Assembly: GCA_963707075.1 (NCBI GenBank)
Contig: CAVPOX010000024.1
Coordinates: 62,001-126,000 of the forward strand
Direction of reading: 5' to 3'
Origin: CAXMQZ01 sp963707075
GTDB lineage: Bacteria > Acidobacteriota > Thermoanaerobaculia > Multivoradales > JAHEKO01
Length of the DNA stretch: 64,000 nt
A model generated the notes under the pieces. It was not told where the DNA came from, did no database searches, and saw only the letters and a list, made by a program, of their open reading frames with translations. Position numbers and translations under genes: made by a program. Below are positions 34,454 to 44,020 of the stretch, one piece after another (the first letter of the stretch is position 1; each line of letters starts with the position of its first letter).

Positions 34454-36764
34454 TTCGGAGCCCAGTCGGGCGTTGTGCTTGACGACGGTGGGCGATCCAG
34501 CCGAACGTGAGGAAAGCAACCTCCGCGACGGCTAGGATGACCATCCACTTGACCACGGTGGATTCGCCGAAGCCGTAGGAGTGCAGGCCTGCGCTGAGCA
34601 CGAAATTCACCCCGAGGTAGGTCATCAGGACCGTCCAAAAGGCGACAATGCTGAAGGCGGCTGTGCCGAAAGGCCCGACCAGCCGGTCGAATCGACCGTG
34701 GAGAATGGCCATGTAAGCCAGGAACGCGATCAACGACCAGACCTCCTTCGGGTCCCAGCCCCAGTACCTTCCCCAAGAGGAGGCTGCCCAGATCGAGCCG
34801 GTGATGATTCCGCCAGCCAGCAGGATCGAGCCAACCTGGATGTACCAGTAGAGCAACTGGTTCATCTTGCGAACCCAATCGTGCCGGTCCTGGGTGAAGA
34901 TCTCGATACCGATCTGCATGTGGGCGAGCAGAACACCGACTGCGAAAACCGAGTAGCTCACCATGGTGATCGGTACATGGATCGCCAGCCAGGGGGTGCC
35001 CGAGAGAACCGGTGGCATGGGATGCACAAAGGGATCCATGGGTAGCAGATCGACCAGAGTCATGGTCAGCGTGGAAACCACGGCGGCGTTGAGAACCACG
35101 AGTCGATTGCGAATCGATCCCATGGCGACGAGGGCGAACAGGCCGACCCCCCAGGCCAGGAACAGCATCGATTCGTACATGTTGGAAGCGGGAATCCGGC
35201 CTGCGATCTGCCAGCGGATAGCTAGTCCCCAGCTCATGATGGCGAAGCCCAATAGCAACGCAAGAGCAGCGCTCCAATCCAGCCAGGGGCGGGGTTTCAT
35301 CCAGGCCACCACAGACGTGATCGTGGCGATGAGAAGAACGATCCAGGCGAGTCTGGCGGGCCGCAGCCGGTTGTACCTGATCTCTCTCTGCATCGCCTCT
35401 CGGGTGGGGTAGGCCGCCAGGTTCGATGACCGCAGCCGATCCTCGATCGAGGTCAGATCGGCAAGGCCCTCGATCCGCTCCGGCTGACTCCAATTGGCCT
35501 GCGGATCGGTCGGCTCGGGGATCAGTCTCAGGGTTCGACGAGTGGTGAACTGCTGCAGCCAGACCAGACGGCGCTCCACCTTCTGCGCTGCCTTCATCAG
35601 GGGGTCGAGGGGCTCCTCGAGCTCCGAGTTTCTGCGGGCTTCGCGGATGAGCTCCATCAGCCTGGGGATCGAGGCGAGTTCTTGAAACGAGGCGTAGCGC
35701 GTTCCGGGCGGCAGGGAGAGCTCGGCGACGAGCTGCGGGCTGCCGATCTCGACGATGGGCTCGTTGCCCCAGCGTTCCGGCTCGACGACCCAGCTGACAA
35801 CCATGGCGACAGGGTCGATTCCATTCCAGGACCTTTGTCCGGTTACGTTCCAAATGCCTTCTCGGGCCACCGTGTCCAGGGGCATGACGCGGCCATCGTG
35901 CTGCACCGGAAGGCCTCGCAGAACCGACACCGTCGAATCCTCCGGCAAGCTGCTCGAGTCGATCTCGGCTCGGAGGACCCCGGCATTGGCCGCGAGGCCT
36001 AGGGTGAGAAGGAGCGAAGCAACGCCCAGACCGGGGCCGCCCGCACGGAGCTCTGGCGGCAGCTGTCGATATTGGCTGAGTCGCGTCACCAGCACGGTGA
36101 GCATTCCCACCAGGAGGAGCACGTAGCCAGCGAAGACGATTGGCTGGCCCGGATCCTTGGAGACCGAGAGCACGGTCATCTCGCGGTTCTCCTCTTGCCG
36201 GTAGCTGCTTTGAAAGAAGCGATAGCCGCCATAAGCAAGCTCGTGGTTCATCTCGATGTCGGCCGAGTACATCTGACCGGAGGCCGGATCCCCGACCCTG
36301 ACGCGACTGCGGAATTGGGCCGGGCGCATGGTGCCGGGGTAGTAGTCGATCTCGAAGGCGTCGAGGTGGACGGTGAAGGGGAGCGCGTGCTCTACGAGCT
36401 GGCCGGGTCGGCTCGCATCGACAAAGATGTCACTCGATTGTCCCTCCCAGAGGGCGAGCTGTCCTTCGATCTTCATGAACTGAGTGACCCCGGCCCCCAA
36501 CAGGATGACCACGATCGACGTATGGGTGAGCGCGAAACCGATGCGCTGCTTGCCCCAGGGCCACCGCTCCCAAAGCGAGCAGACGATGTTGATGGCGAGA
36601 ACAGCCAGCAGCCCCTGGAACCAAGGTGCGTAGTAGACACTCCGGGCGGCCTGGGTTCCCAACCGCGACTCGACGATCGTCGCTGCGCCGAGCACCAGAA
36701 CGAGAAAGACCAAGAGTGCAGTGTTGAGCTTCAGAGATGCCAGCCATCGAATCCACTTGGGCAT
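34443..36764 (-). CDS. CcsBA-type cytochrome c biogenesis fusion (ResB + CcsA)
   Basis: A 773-residue integral membrane protein of cytochrome c maturation System II. The N-terminal ResB/CcsB part begins LASLKLNTALLVFLVLVLG and includes GFALTHTSIVVILLGAGV and a periplasmic domain. The C-terminal CcsA part has six to eight helices and the haem-handling tryptophan-rich loop WGRYWGWDPKEVWSLIAFLAY, preceded by ILLAGGIITGSIWAA. System II exports haem and ligates it to CxxCH apocytochromes; fused CcsBA proteins exist in several phyla. GGAGG is 5 bases before the ATG. Upstream on the minus strand, TATACT near 36814 could be a -10. No thioredoxin-like ResA is adjacent. Confidence 0.88.
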   Translation of the reverse strand: MPKWIRWLASLKLNTALLVFLVLVLGAATIVESRLGTQAARSVYYAPWFQGLLAVLAINIVCSLWERWPWGKQRIGFALTHTSIVVILLGAGVTQFMKIEGQLALWEGQSSDIFVDASRPGQLVEHALPFTVHLDAFEIDYYPGTMRPAQFRSRVRVGDPASGQMYSADIEMNHELAYGGYRFFQSSYRQEENREMTVLSVSKDPGQPIVFAGYVLLLVGMLTVLVTRLSQYRQLPPELRAGGPGLGVASLLLTLGLAANAGVLRAEIDSSSLPEDSTVSVLRGLPVQHDGRVMPLDTVAREGIWNVTGQRSWNGIDPVAMVVSWVVEPERWGNEPIVEIGSPQLVAELSLPPGTRYASFQELASIPRLMELIREARRNSELEEPLDPLMKAAQKVERRLVWLQQFTTRRTLRLIPEPTDPQANWSQPERIEGLADLTSIEDRLRSSNLAAYPTREAMQREIRYNRLRPARLAWIVLLIATITSVVAWMKPRPWLDWSAALALLLGFAIMSWGLAIRWQIAGRIPASNMYESMLFLAWGVGLFALVAMGSIRNRLVVLNAAVVSTLTMTLVDLLPMDPFVHPMPPVLSGTPWLAIHVPITMVSYSVFAVGVLLAHMQIGIEIFTQDRHDWVRKMNQLLYWYIQVGSILLAGGIITGSIWAASSWGRYWGWDPKEVWSLIAFLAYMAILHGRFDRLVGPFGTAAFSIVAFWTVLMTYLGVNFVLSAGLHSYGFGESTVVKWMVILAVAEVAFLTFGWIAHRRQAQRPTGLRITG

Positions 36765-37045
36765 GGAGTCCTCCAGGTCGTTCGCCCGTGAACGAGGGCC
36801 GAGTATACGGCAAACTCGGTCGGCGGACTCTTCAGCGGGCCCATCCTGAGAGCCTTGGGGGCGCGCGAGTCAGGTTGGCCCCGAGAGCCTCTTCTTGAAG
36901 GCGAGGCCGGCGAGGTATCATTGCCAACGAAATCAAGGCTGCCACCGGGTCACAGCGGCGGCATGATCAGTGTCGGGATCGCCCGTCGGTCATCGAGGGA
37001 ATGGCGGGTCGTAGAGACGTCGCTACTTTGGGAAAGGGGAATTTC

Positions 37046-37642
37046 ATGAGTCGTTATGGTTGGCTGTTGGTCGTCGTTGCAGGCCTGACCCTGTCGGGCT
37101 GCGGATACAACACCCTCCAGACCCAGGATGAGCAGGTGAAGGCTGCATGGGCGGAGGTACTGAACCAGTACCAGCGTCGTGCCGACCTGATTCCCAATCT
37201 CGTGAATACGGTCAAGGGCTACGCTGAGCACGAAGAAGAGGTCCTGACCCGGGTTACCGAGGCCCGCTCGAGGGTGGGCCAAATTCAGGCCACTCCCGAA
37301 ATGCTCGATAACCCGGAGGCGATCGCCGAATATCAAGCCGCTCAAGGCGAGCTGACGGGCGCCCTGAGCCGACTTCTTCTGGTCGTGGAGCAGTACCCCG
37401 ACCTGAAGGCGAATGAGAATTTTCGAGACCTGCAGGCGCAGCTCGAGGGCACCGAGAACAGGATCGCAGTGGCCCGGAACCGCTACATCCAGAGCGTTCA
37501 GGAGTACAACATGACCGTGCGAAGGTTCCCCACGAACCTTACCGCCAAGGTCTTCGGGCACGAGGTCAAGCCCACCTTCGAGGTCGAGGACGAGTCGGCG
37601 CTTGCTGAACCACCTGCGGTCGATTTCGGTGACGGAAACTGA
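37046..37642 (+). CDS. lemA: LemA-family lipoprotein
   Basis: A 198-residue LemA protein. It has a signal with lipobox (LVVVAGLTLSGC), then the helical LemA core QVKAAWAEVLNQYQRRADLI, PNLVNTVKGYAEHE, NENFRDLQAQLEGTENRIAVARNRY, and FPTNLTAKVFG near the end. LemA proteins are membrane-anchored helical-bundle proteins of unclear function, often next to TPM-domain genes as here. AAAGGGGA lies just before the ATG at 37046. It begins a three-gene operon with two TPM-domain proteins. Confidence 0.92.
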   Translation: MSRYGWLLVVVAGLTLSGCGYNTLQTQDEQVKAAWAEVLNQYQRRADLIPNLVNTVKGYAEHEEEVLTRVTEARSRVGQIQATPEMLDNPEAIAEYQAAQGELTGALSRLLLVVEQYPDLKANENFRDLQAQLEGTENRIAVARNRYIQSVQEYNMTVRRFPTNLTAKVFGHEVKPTFEVEDESALAEPPAVDFGDGN

Positions 37643-38567
37643 AGTGGGGTGGAGCGGGTATGGTTGGTCCCCGGGCCAGCAGCGATGGGCCCTGGGCTGG
37701 CTGATCCTCCTCTCCCTCCCGTGGTCGGGGAACCTGGCACTGGCCGAAGTGCCGATCCCGGTGCTGAAGGCCAGAGTCACGGACCAGACCTCGACGTTGG
37801 ACAATGGCACGCTGGACTCGCTCGAGGCGAAACTGGCGGCCTTCGAAGCCAGAACAGGCAGCCAGATCGCCGTTCTTGTCCTCCCGACGACCCGACCCGA
37901 AGCGGTCGAGCAGTATGCGCTGCGGGTGGCCGAAGTCTGGAAGTTGGGTCGTGAAGGAATCGACGACGGGGCCCTGCTGTTGATCGCTCTCGACGACCGA
38001 GAGGTCCGGATCGAGGTGGGATATGGACTCGAAGGAGCGCTCACCGATATCGCCTCGAGGCGCATCATCAGCGATTCCATTCTCCCCAGCTTTCGAGCCG
38101 GCGATATCGCTGGCGGGATCGAAGGTGGTGTGGAGAGGATGATCTCCGTCGCCGAAGGGGAGCCCCTGCCTGAGCCGCAACCGAGTTGGGATAGCGATCG
38201 CCGATTCGGTCTTCGCGGCATGCTGCCTTTCCTGCTGATCCTGGCGTTCGTCGTCGGCCGCCTGCTGAGGACAATTCTGGGGCGAGTCTGGGGATCTCTG
38301 GCGAGCGGCGGGGTGATCGGGGTCATCGTCTGGTGGATGACCAGCTTGCTGGGCGTGGGGCTTGTGGCGGGCATCGTGACGTTCATGGTCATGCTGCTGG
38401 GTGGAGCTCGCTCCGGAGGTGGTAGCTGGTCGAGCCACCCTCGCACCGGGGGATGGACCGGAGGCGGCTGGAGCTCGGGAGGTTTTGGCGGCGGGGGGTT
38501 CAGCGGCGGGGGGTTTAGCGGTGGCGGAGGAAGCTTTGGTGGAGGCGGCGCCTCCGGGAGCTGGTGA
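37629..38567 (+). CDS. TPM-domain membrane protein with Gly-rich tail
   Basis: A TPM (DUF477) protein of about 310 residues. It has an N-terminal signal or anchor (GWLILLSLPWSGNLALA), a TPM domain with VTDQTSTLDNGTLDSLEAKL, GSQIAVLVLPTT and VRIEVGYGLEGALTD, two membrane helices (GMLPFLLILAFVVGRLL, GVIGVIVWWMTSLLGVGLVAGI), and a C-terminal glycine/serine-rich tail. TPM proteins work with LemA in an unknown envelope role; some plant relatives have phosphatase activity. The start is unclear: GTG at 37629 (overlapping lemA) or GTG at 37644, one base after its stop. The stop overlaps the next start (TGATG). Confidence 0.85.
   Translation: MTETEVGWSGYGWSPGQQRWALGWLILLSLPWSGNLALAEVPIPVLKARVTDQTSTLDNGTLDSLEAKLAAFEARTGSQIAVLVLPTTRPEAVEQYALRVAEVWKLGREGIDDGALLLIALDDREVRIEVGYGLEGALTDIASRRIISDSILPSFRAGDIAGGIEGGVERMISVAEGEPLPEPQPSWDSDRRFGLRGMLPFLLILAFVVGRLLRTILGRVWGSLASGGVIGVIVWWMTSLLGVGLVAGIVTFMVMLLGGARSGGGSWSSHPRTGGWTGGGWSSGGFGGGGFSGGGFSGGGGSFGGGGASGSW
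38472..38556 (+). repeat. Gly/Ser-rich coding tandem repeat
   Basis: The end of the TPM gene consists of imperfect repeats of about 15 bases encoding GGGGFSG-like units. This low-complexity stretch is typical of TPM family tails and is prone to length change. Confidence 0.6.
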
Positions 38568-39064
38568 TGGAGCTGGCTCGTTGTTTCCGACATCTGAATA
38601 CGACCAGAAGGAGCCTGCTGCGCAGGTTCCCGCCGGCGAGTCTCGAGGCGATCGAGGCGGCGATCAGCGACTCCGAGTCGCACCATCGCGGAGAGATTCG
38701 GTTCGCGATCGAGAGCTCGCTCGATGCGTGGTCGGCCCTGCAGGGTGTGACGTCTCGCGAACGGGCGGTTCGGGTCTTTGCGGACCTGGGTGTCTGGGAC
38801 ACCGCAGAGAACAGCGGGGTCTTGATCTATGTCCTGCTTGCAGATCAGAGGGTGGAAATCCTGGCCGATCGTGGCTATCGGTCCCGCGTCGAGGCCGACG
38901 AGTGGGAGCAGGTCTGCCGCCGAATGGAGCGCGAGTTCTCCGAGGGTCGATTCGGAACCGGTGCGGTGGACGGTGTCGTGTCGGTCGGAGCGCTCGTCAG
39001 TCGCAGCTTCCCGGTGGCGCCAACCGACGTCAACGAGTTGCCGGACGCCCCGGTGATTCTCTAG
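38567..39064 (+). CDS. Second TPM-domain protein
   Basis: A 165-residue cytoplasmic-looking TPM protein without a signal peptide. TPM core stretches are ASLEAIEAAISDSESHHRGE, IRFAIES, VLIYVLLADQRVEILADRGY and EWEQVCRRMEREFSEGRF. Proteins of this kind commonly follow LemA and the membrane TPM protein. The ATG overlaps the previous stop by one base (TGATG). The 3-prime end overlaps the convergent NmrA-like gene by 4 bases. Confidence 0.82.
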   Translation: MELARCFRHLNTTRRSLLRRFPPASLEAIEAAISDSESHHRGEIRFAIESSLDAWSALQGVTSRERAVRVFADLGVWDTAENSGVLIYVLLADQRVEILADRGYRSRVEADEWEQVCRRMEREFSEGRFGTGAVDGVVSVGALVSRSFPVAPTDVNELPDAPVIL

Positions 39065-39921
39065 TCGGACCCGAAGAAGCGCTGCACGAAAGACCGCGGC
39101 CGTATCATCTCGAAGCCGAACCGCTCTGCCACCTTTGGCGTCGCCAGGGGGCCCATGCCACCCGTCGCCGCGTAGGACCAGAGTTCGTTGACCATGGAAG
39201 GAAACCCCGCGATCGAGCTGGTGGGCGGGAGACTGTGGATTTCGAGATTCCTACCGGTTGCTTTGGCGATCCAGCCGACGATCTGCTGATACGAACAGGA
39301 GCCGGCTCCCAGAGGGATTTCGGCTCGTTGTGCGTCGGGGTGGTCGAGGACCGCTAGTACCAGGTCCGCGACATTTTCCGTGGCCACGAAGCCATATTTT
39401 CGGGCCGGGTCGCCGATCACCTGCACGGTGTCTCCCATCTGAATCTGGGCGCCCACGACGAAGCCGATCCAGGACTCCATGAACAAGGCAGGTTGGAGGA
39501 TCGTGTAGCCGAGACCGCTCGAGCGGATGGCCTCGACCGTCGACGCCTTGGCGCGAGCCAGGGCGACAGGAGAATCGCTGGTGAAGCCCGTTGCCGAGAC
39601 ATAGACGATCCGACCGACGCCGGCGCTCTGGGCGCAGCGTAAGAGTGTCGCGTGACCGTGACGATCGACCGCCTCCACGGAGTCCTCGCCTCCACGCGAG
39701 GCGCCGGTCGCCGTCGAAATGATGCGATCCACGCCTCGGCAGGCGGCTTCCACGGTGAGCAGCTCCTTGAGATCGCCGAAGGCGAGCTCGGCCCCGGCGG
39801 CCTTCAGGGGGCTGACGTCCGATGTGTCTCTGACCAGGACTCGAACCTGCGCTCCGCGCTCCAGGAGCCGCCGGGTCACCCGCCCCCCGAGATCGCCTGT
39901 TGCACCAACTACGAGATCCAT
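39061..39921 (-). CDS. NmrA-like NAD(P)-binding atypical SDR
   Basis: A 286-residue Rossmann protein with the nucleotide motif VVGATGDLGGRV, and VRVLVRDTSD, GVGRIVYVSATGF and YTILQPALFMESW. The active-site Tyr/Lys pair of classical short-chain dehydrogenases is missing, as is usual for NmrA/HSCARG-type members. These act as redox sensors or reductases of small quinones or flavonoids. It is a single gene on the minus strand, and the substrate is unknown. Confidence 0.85.
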   Translation of the reverse strand: MDLVVGATGDLGGRVTRRLLERGAQVRVLVRDTSDVSPLKAAGAELAFGDLKELLTVEAACRGVDRIISTATGASRGGEDSVEAVDRHGHATLLRCAQSAGVGRIVYVSATGFTSDSPVALARAKASTVEAIRSSGLGYTILQPALFMESWIGFVVGAQIQMGDTVQVIGDPARKYGFVATENVADLVLAVLDHPDAQRAEIPLGAGSCSYQQIVGWIAKATGRNLEIHSLPPTSSIAGFPSMVNELWSYAATGGMGPLATPKVAERFGFEMIRPRSFVQRFFGSD

Positions 39922-40100
39922 GGTCGATTCTCCCTGTAGCAGTTCGAGAATTGCCGGCGACAGATCAAGAGGGGTCGCGGAATACCTGGGCTGCTCACGC
40001 CGAGTTTGACAATTGGAGTGTAACCCACGCCGGACAGGCGTCTCGCGCCAGAGATGCTTGGCGTATACTGAGCAGGTCCTACAGACTGAAAGGAGGCCTT

Positions 40101-40499
40101 ATGAACTTCGGAAAGGCGATCGTTGCCGGGGTGGTGGGAGGCATCGCGCTCAATGTCGCGGATTTCGTCATGCATGGCCTGATCATGGGCGACACTTATA
40201 CGAAATACTCCGTCTTCCGTCAGGAAGCCGCCAATCCGCTGCACTTCACGATGATCGCAGTCTGTTTCGCGATCATGGCCGCCTTTCTCTTCGCCAGGAC
40301 CCGCAGTGTCTGGGCGGAAGGAATCATGGGGGGCCTCACGTTCGGATTCTGGGGCGGCCTGGTGGGGTTCTTTCCACCGTTCTACAACTCCCTCGTGTTC
40401 GAGGGTTTTCCCTACTACATGAGCTGGTGTTGGGGTGGGATGAACTTCATCGGCTTCATGGTTCTGGGAGCGGTTCTGGGTCTAATCTACAAGAAGTAG
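40101..40499 (+). CDS. Small four-helix membrane protein
   Basis: A 132-residue protein with about four membrane helices (AIVAGVVGGIALNVADFVM, FTMIAVCFAIMAAFLFA, GIMGGLTFGFWGGLVGFF, GMNFIGFMVLGAVLGLIY). It is a type of uncharacterised membrane protein found widely, with conserved GFPYYMSWCWGG. AAGGAGG lies 5 bases before the ATG. A -10-like TATACT at 40064-40069 has no good -35. No function can be given. Confidence 0.75.
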   Translation: MNFGKAIVAGVVGGIALNVADFVMHGLIMGDTYTKYSVFRQEAANPLHFTMIAVCFAIMAAFLFARTRSVWAEGIMGGLTFGFWGGLVGFFPPFYNSLVFEGFPYYMSWCWGGMNFIGFMVLGAVLGLIYKK

Positions 40500-40639
40500 C
40501 GATTCCGGTATCGCTGTGGTGAGCTGCGCTCGGAAGCGGGACGAAATAGAGCGCTGCAAGCCGAATCTAGGCCCGAAACTCCGTCTGGGAGGGTCTGGTA
40601 CGATCCTGATTTGCAGGTCGACCTGGAGGGAGGTTCGAA

Positions 40640-43600
40640 ATGTTCAGTTCGAAGATCGGGTCCTTTGCGGCGGCTGTTTGTCTGCTTGTTCGGTTCACCC
40701 AACCCGGTATCGCCGGGGCAGCGACCGAGACGAGTGCGACGACACCCTACGACCAGCTGGAGTGGCGCAACGTAGGGCCAGTGAACATGAGTGGTCGCGT
40801 GGCCGATGTCGAAGGCATTCCGGGTGACCCCAGGATTCTGTATGTCGGGGCCGCGTCGGGAGGGGTGTGGAAGACGGTCGATGGGGGCTTGAGCTTCGCG
40901 CCCATTTTCGACGACCAGCCCATCGCTTCGATCGGCGATCTGGCGTTGGCGCCGTCGAATCGGGATGTCATCTACGTGGGTACTGGCGAGGCCAATGTTC
41001 GCAACAGCGTTTCCTTTGGCAACGGCGTCTACAAATCCACAGATGGTGGGCAGAGTTGGCGGCATATGGGGCTCGAGGATACGCGTCACATCTCGCGAAT
41101 CGTCGTTCATCCGCAGAATCCCGACATCGTCTACGTCGGTGCCCTGGGTCACATTTTCGGTCCGAACGAGGAACGGGGCGTCTTCCGATCCACGGACGGT
41201 GGAGCCACTGGGAGAAGGTGCTCTACCTCGACGATCGGCACGGGGTGTCCGACCTGGACATCGATCCGACGAATCCGAACATCCTCTACGCGGCCTTCTG
41301 GCACTTCGAGCGCAAGCCCTGGACCCATCGAACGGGCAGCGAGGAGGGTGGAGTGTGGAAGACCGTGGACGGTGGCAGCAGCTGGGAGAAGCTCGACGAA
41401 GGCCTACCGAAGCTGATGGGCCGCATCGGCGTCAAGGTGGCGCCCAGCAACCCGCAGGTGGTCTACCTCATCGTCGAGTCCGATGAAGGTACCTTCTTCC
41501 GGTCTCAGAGACAGAGGCGAGACATTCGAGAAGATGACGGACGATGTGCAGATCGTCTCGCGCGGACTCTACTACACGGACATGCGGGTCGATCCCCAGG
41601 ACGAGAACCGTGTCTACGCCATTTCCAGCCGGCTCTTCACCTCGATCGACGGCGGCAGGTCGTGGGAGCGCATCTCGCGAAGCACCCACGTCGACTTTCA
41701 CAGCCTCTGGATCGACCCTCTCGATCCGCGACGCATTTGGCAGGGTCAGGATGGCGGGATCGCGGTCTCGTACGATCGAGGCGGCACCTGGGACCCGATC
41801 CGAAACCTTCCGATCGCGCAGTTCTACCAGGTGTTTCACGACGACCGGGAGCCGTTCTACTACCTGGGAGGTGGTTTGCAGGACAACGGAACCTGGTACG
41901 GACCGAGCCGAACCCGCGAACCAGCAGGGATCCTCGAGGACGACTGGCGGATGATGAGCTTCGGTGACGCCTACTGGGTGGTGCCCCACCCGGACGATCC
42001 AGAAGCTCTTCCTCTCGGAGTCGCAGGGCGGTGGCATCGTCCGGACCGACATGCGGACCCGACAGCAGATCGACGTCTCGCCGCAGCCGCGACGCAACGA
42101 CGGCGGCCCGGTCGGCGAGCTCGAGTATCGCTTCAATTGGAACGCCCCGATTGTCGCCTCGCCGCACGATCCGCTACACCGTCTACTTCGCGGGCAACGT
42201 TGTCTTCAAGACTCGGGATTTCGGAGACACGTGGGAGATCATCAGCCCCGACCTGACGACCAACGATCCGGAGAAGCAGGGCGAGGCCGGGGGACCGGCG
42301 TGGACCGAGAACACCACAGCCGAGTACCACACGACCCTGATCAGCTTTGCCGAGTCACCGGCTCGAGGCAGGGTTGCTCTGGGCGGGCTCGGACGATGGG
42401 CGCCTGCACGTCAGCACAAGACGGCGGCGGCGAGTGGCGCGACGTCACGGCCAACATCCCCTCCATGCCCGACTTCTCGCCTGTTTCGCACATCGAGCCT
42501 TCGAGGAGCGAGGCGGGAGTGGCCTACGTCGCCTTCGACCGTCACATGTTCGACGACTTTCGGGCTCACATCTACGTCACCAGCGACTGAGGGCGCTACC
42601 TTCCGACGCATCTCGGACGGGCTTCCGGATGGGGCCTGGGTGTGGATCGTCCGGGAGGATCCGCGCAATCACGAGCTGCTCTGGGCAGGCACCGAGCTGG
42701 GGCTCTACGCCTCACACGACCGGGGCGGGACCTGGCGGAGGCTGCATTTGAAGAATCTGCCCACGGTGGCGATCCACGATGTCCTCGTCCACCCGAGGGA
42801 CAATGATCTGATCCTGGGCACCCACGGTCGCGCGATCTGGGTCTTCGACGATGCGACTCCGTTGCAGGATTTCGATCCGGCAGCCGGTGAGCAGGAGAAT
42901 CGTCTCTTCGGCATGCGGCCAGCGGTGAGATACCCCTCGCGGTTCACTCGGTACGGTCTGGGAGATCGGCGCCACAAGGCACCCAACCCTCCCGCTGGAG
43001 CCCTGATCACCTACTACCTTAGCGAGGACCTGGAAGAGGAAGAAGGTGGAGAAGCGTCGGAATCGTCGGCCGACACCGAACAGGAGCCGCCGGCCTCTGA
43101 CGCGGTGGCGGACGATCGGCTCAAGATCGAGATTCTCGATTCCACCGGGACCGTGATCCGAACCCTCGACAGCGAAAGCCTGGGTAGGACGAAGGGGCTC
43201 AATCGAGTCGCGTGGGACCTCGCGATGGACGGGCCCCGGCAACGCACGGACGAGAAGCCCGAGGCCAACGAGTTCAGCGGGCCGCCACGCGGACCCTGGG
43301 TCCTGCCTGGCACTTATACCGTTCGATTGACCGTCGACGAAGAGAGCCTGGAATCTCCTGTCGAGGTGGGGATCGATCCGAGTGTCGAAGTCAGTCTAGA
43401 AGACCTTCGGGAACAGTTCCGGGTGGTCGAGTCGCTGCAGAACAGGGTCTCGGTTCTCAATGATGGCCTACGGCGCATCGATGCTGTGAGGGTGCAGATG
43501 GAAGCTCGCCGCTCGACCGCAAAGCAGATGCAACAGGAGTTTCCCGAAGAGCTGAAGACCGCTGTCGAGGACTGCGAGGAGGAGATCGCCGATCTTCTGG

Positions 43601-43878
43601 GTGGGCTGGCGCGCGCGGAAGACAAGCCCTTCTGGAGCCAGGGACCCCGTCTGAGCGAACGGCTGCAGTCCCTGGCCGCGGAAATCGACGGACAGTTCGC
43701 GGCACCGACTCGTGCCCAGATGAAGTACCTGGCGGAGCTCGAAGAAGAGTTCGGGACGGCGTTGGTCAAGGTCAATGGACTCTTCGCCGAAACGTTGCCG
43801 GAGTTGAACCGGCGAATGGAGGAGCAGGGCACTCCTCCCATCCTGCTGCCGAGTCTTCTCGAGGTGTCATCAAGGTAG
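40640..43878 (+). pseudogene. VPS10/BNR-repeat sialidase-like secreted protein, multiply frameshifted
   Basis: Once reassembled, a protein of about 1,080 residues. It has a signal peptide, a BNR/VPS10-type ten-bladed propeller with many GGVWKTVDGG-like Asp-box repeats, an acidic linker and a C-terminal helical domain. Homologous protein is read in turn in different frames. The joins are near 41208 (one base missing), 41508, 42003, 42174, 42360, 42416 and 42588 (one extra base each, or two missing). Between joins the protein looks fully conserved and only one in-frame stop is met (42588). The seven indels sit in 1.4 kb while the last 1.3 kb are intact. Either this is a recent pseudogene or the consensus is locally poor. 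The start at 40640 has GGAGGGAGG upstream. Confidence 0.8.
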
Positions 43879-44020
43879 GCTGGCACGGTCTATTGAATCC
43901 CGTACCTCGAGGTCGCTGTGAGATTCTGAGCGGGGGAGCTGCCAGTCCAGCCTGTAGAATGAGAATCTCTTGGCACGGACGGGAAGTACCTGAACGTCTG
44001 GCCCCGGAGACACTCTCGAG

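Noticed and set aside
34375..35853. 492-codon minus-strand open frame
   Set aside because: Same-strand out-of-frame shadow of the ccsBA gene, with arginine-rich composition and no motif.
36950..38686. Long proline-rich minus-strand open frame (578 codons)
   Set aside because: It is antisense to lemA and the TPM genes, which have clear family motifs; its low-complexity sequence reflects the Gly-rich repeat read backwards.
40064..40069. TATACT as promoter of the small membrane protein gene
   Set aside because: No -35 hexamer at 16-18 bases and no extended -10; only the hexamer is present.
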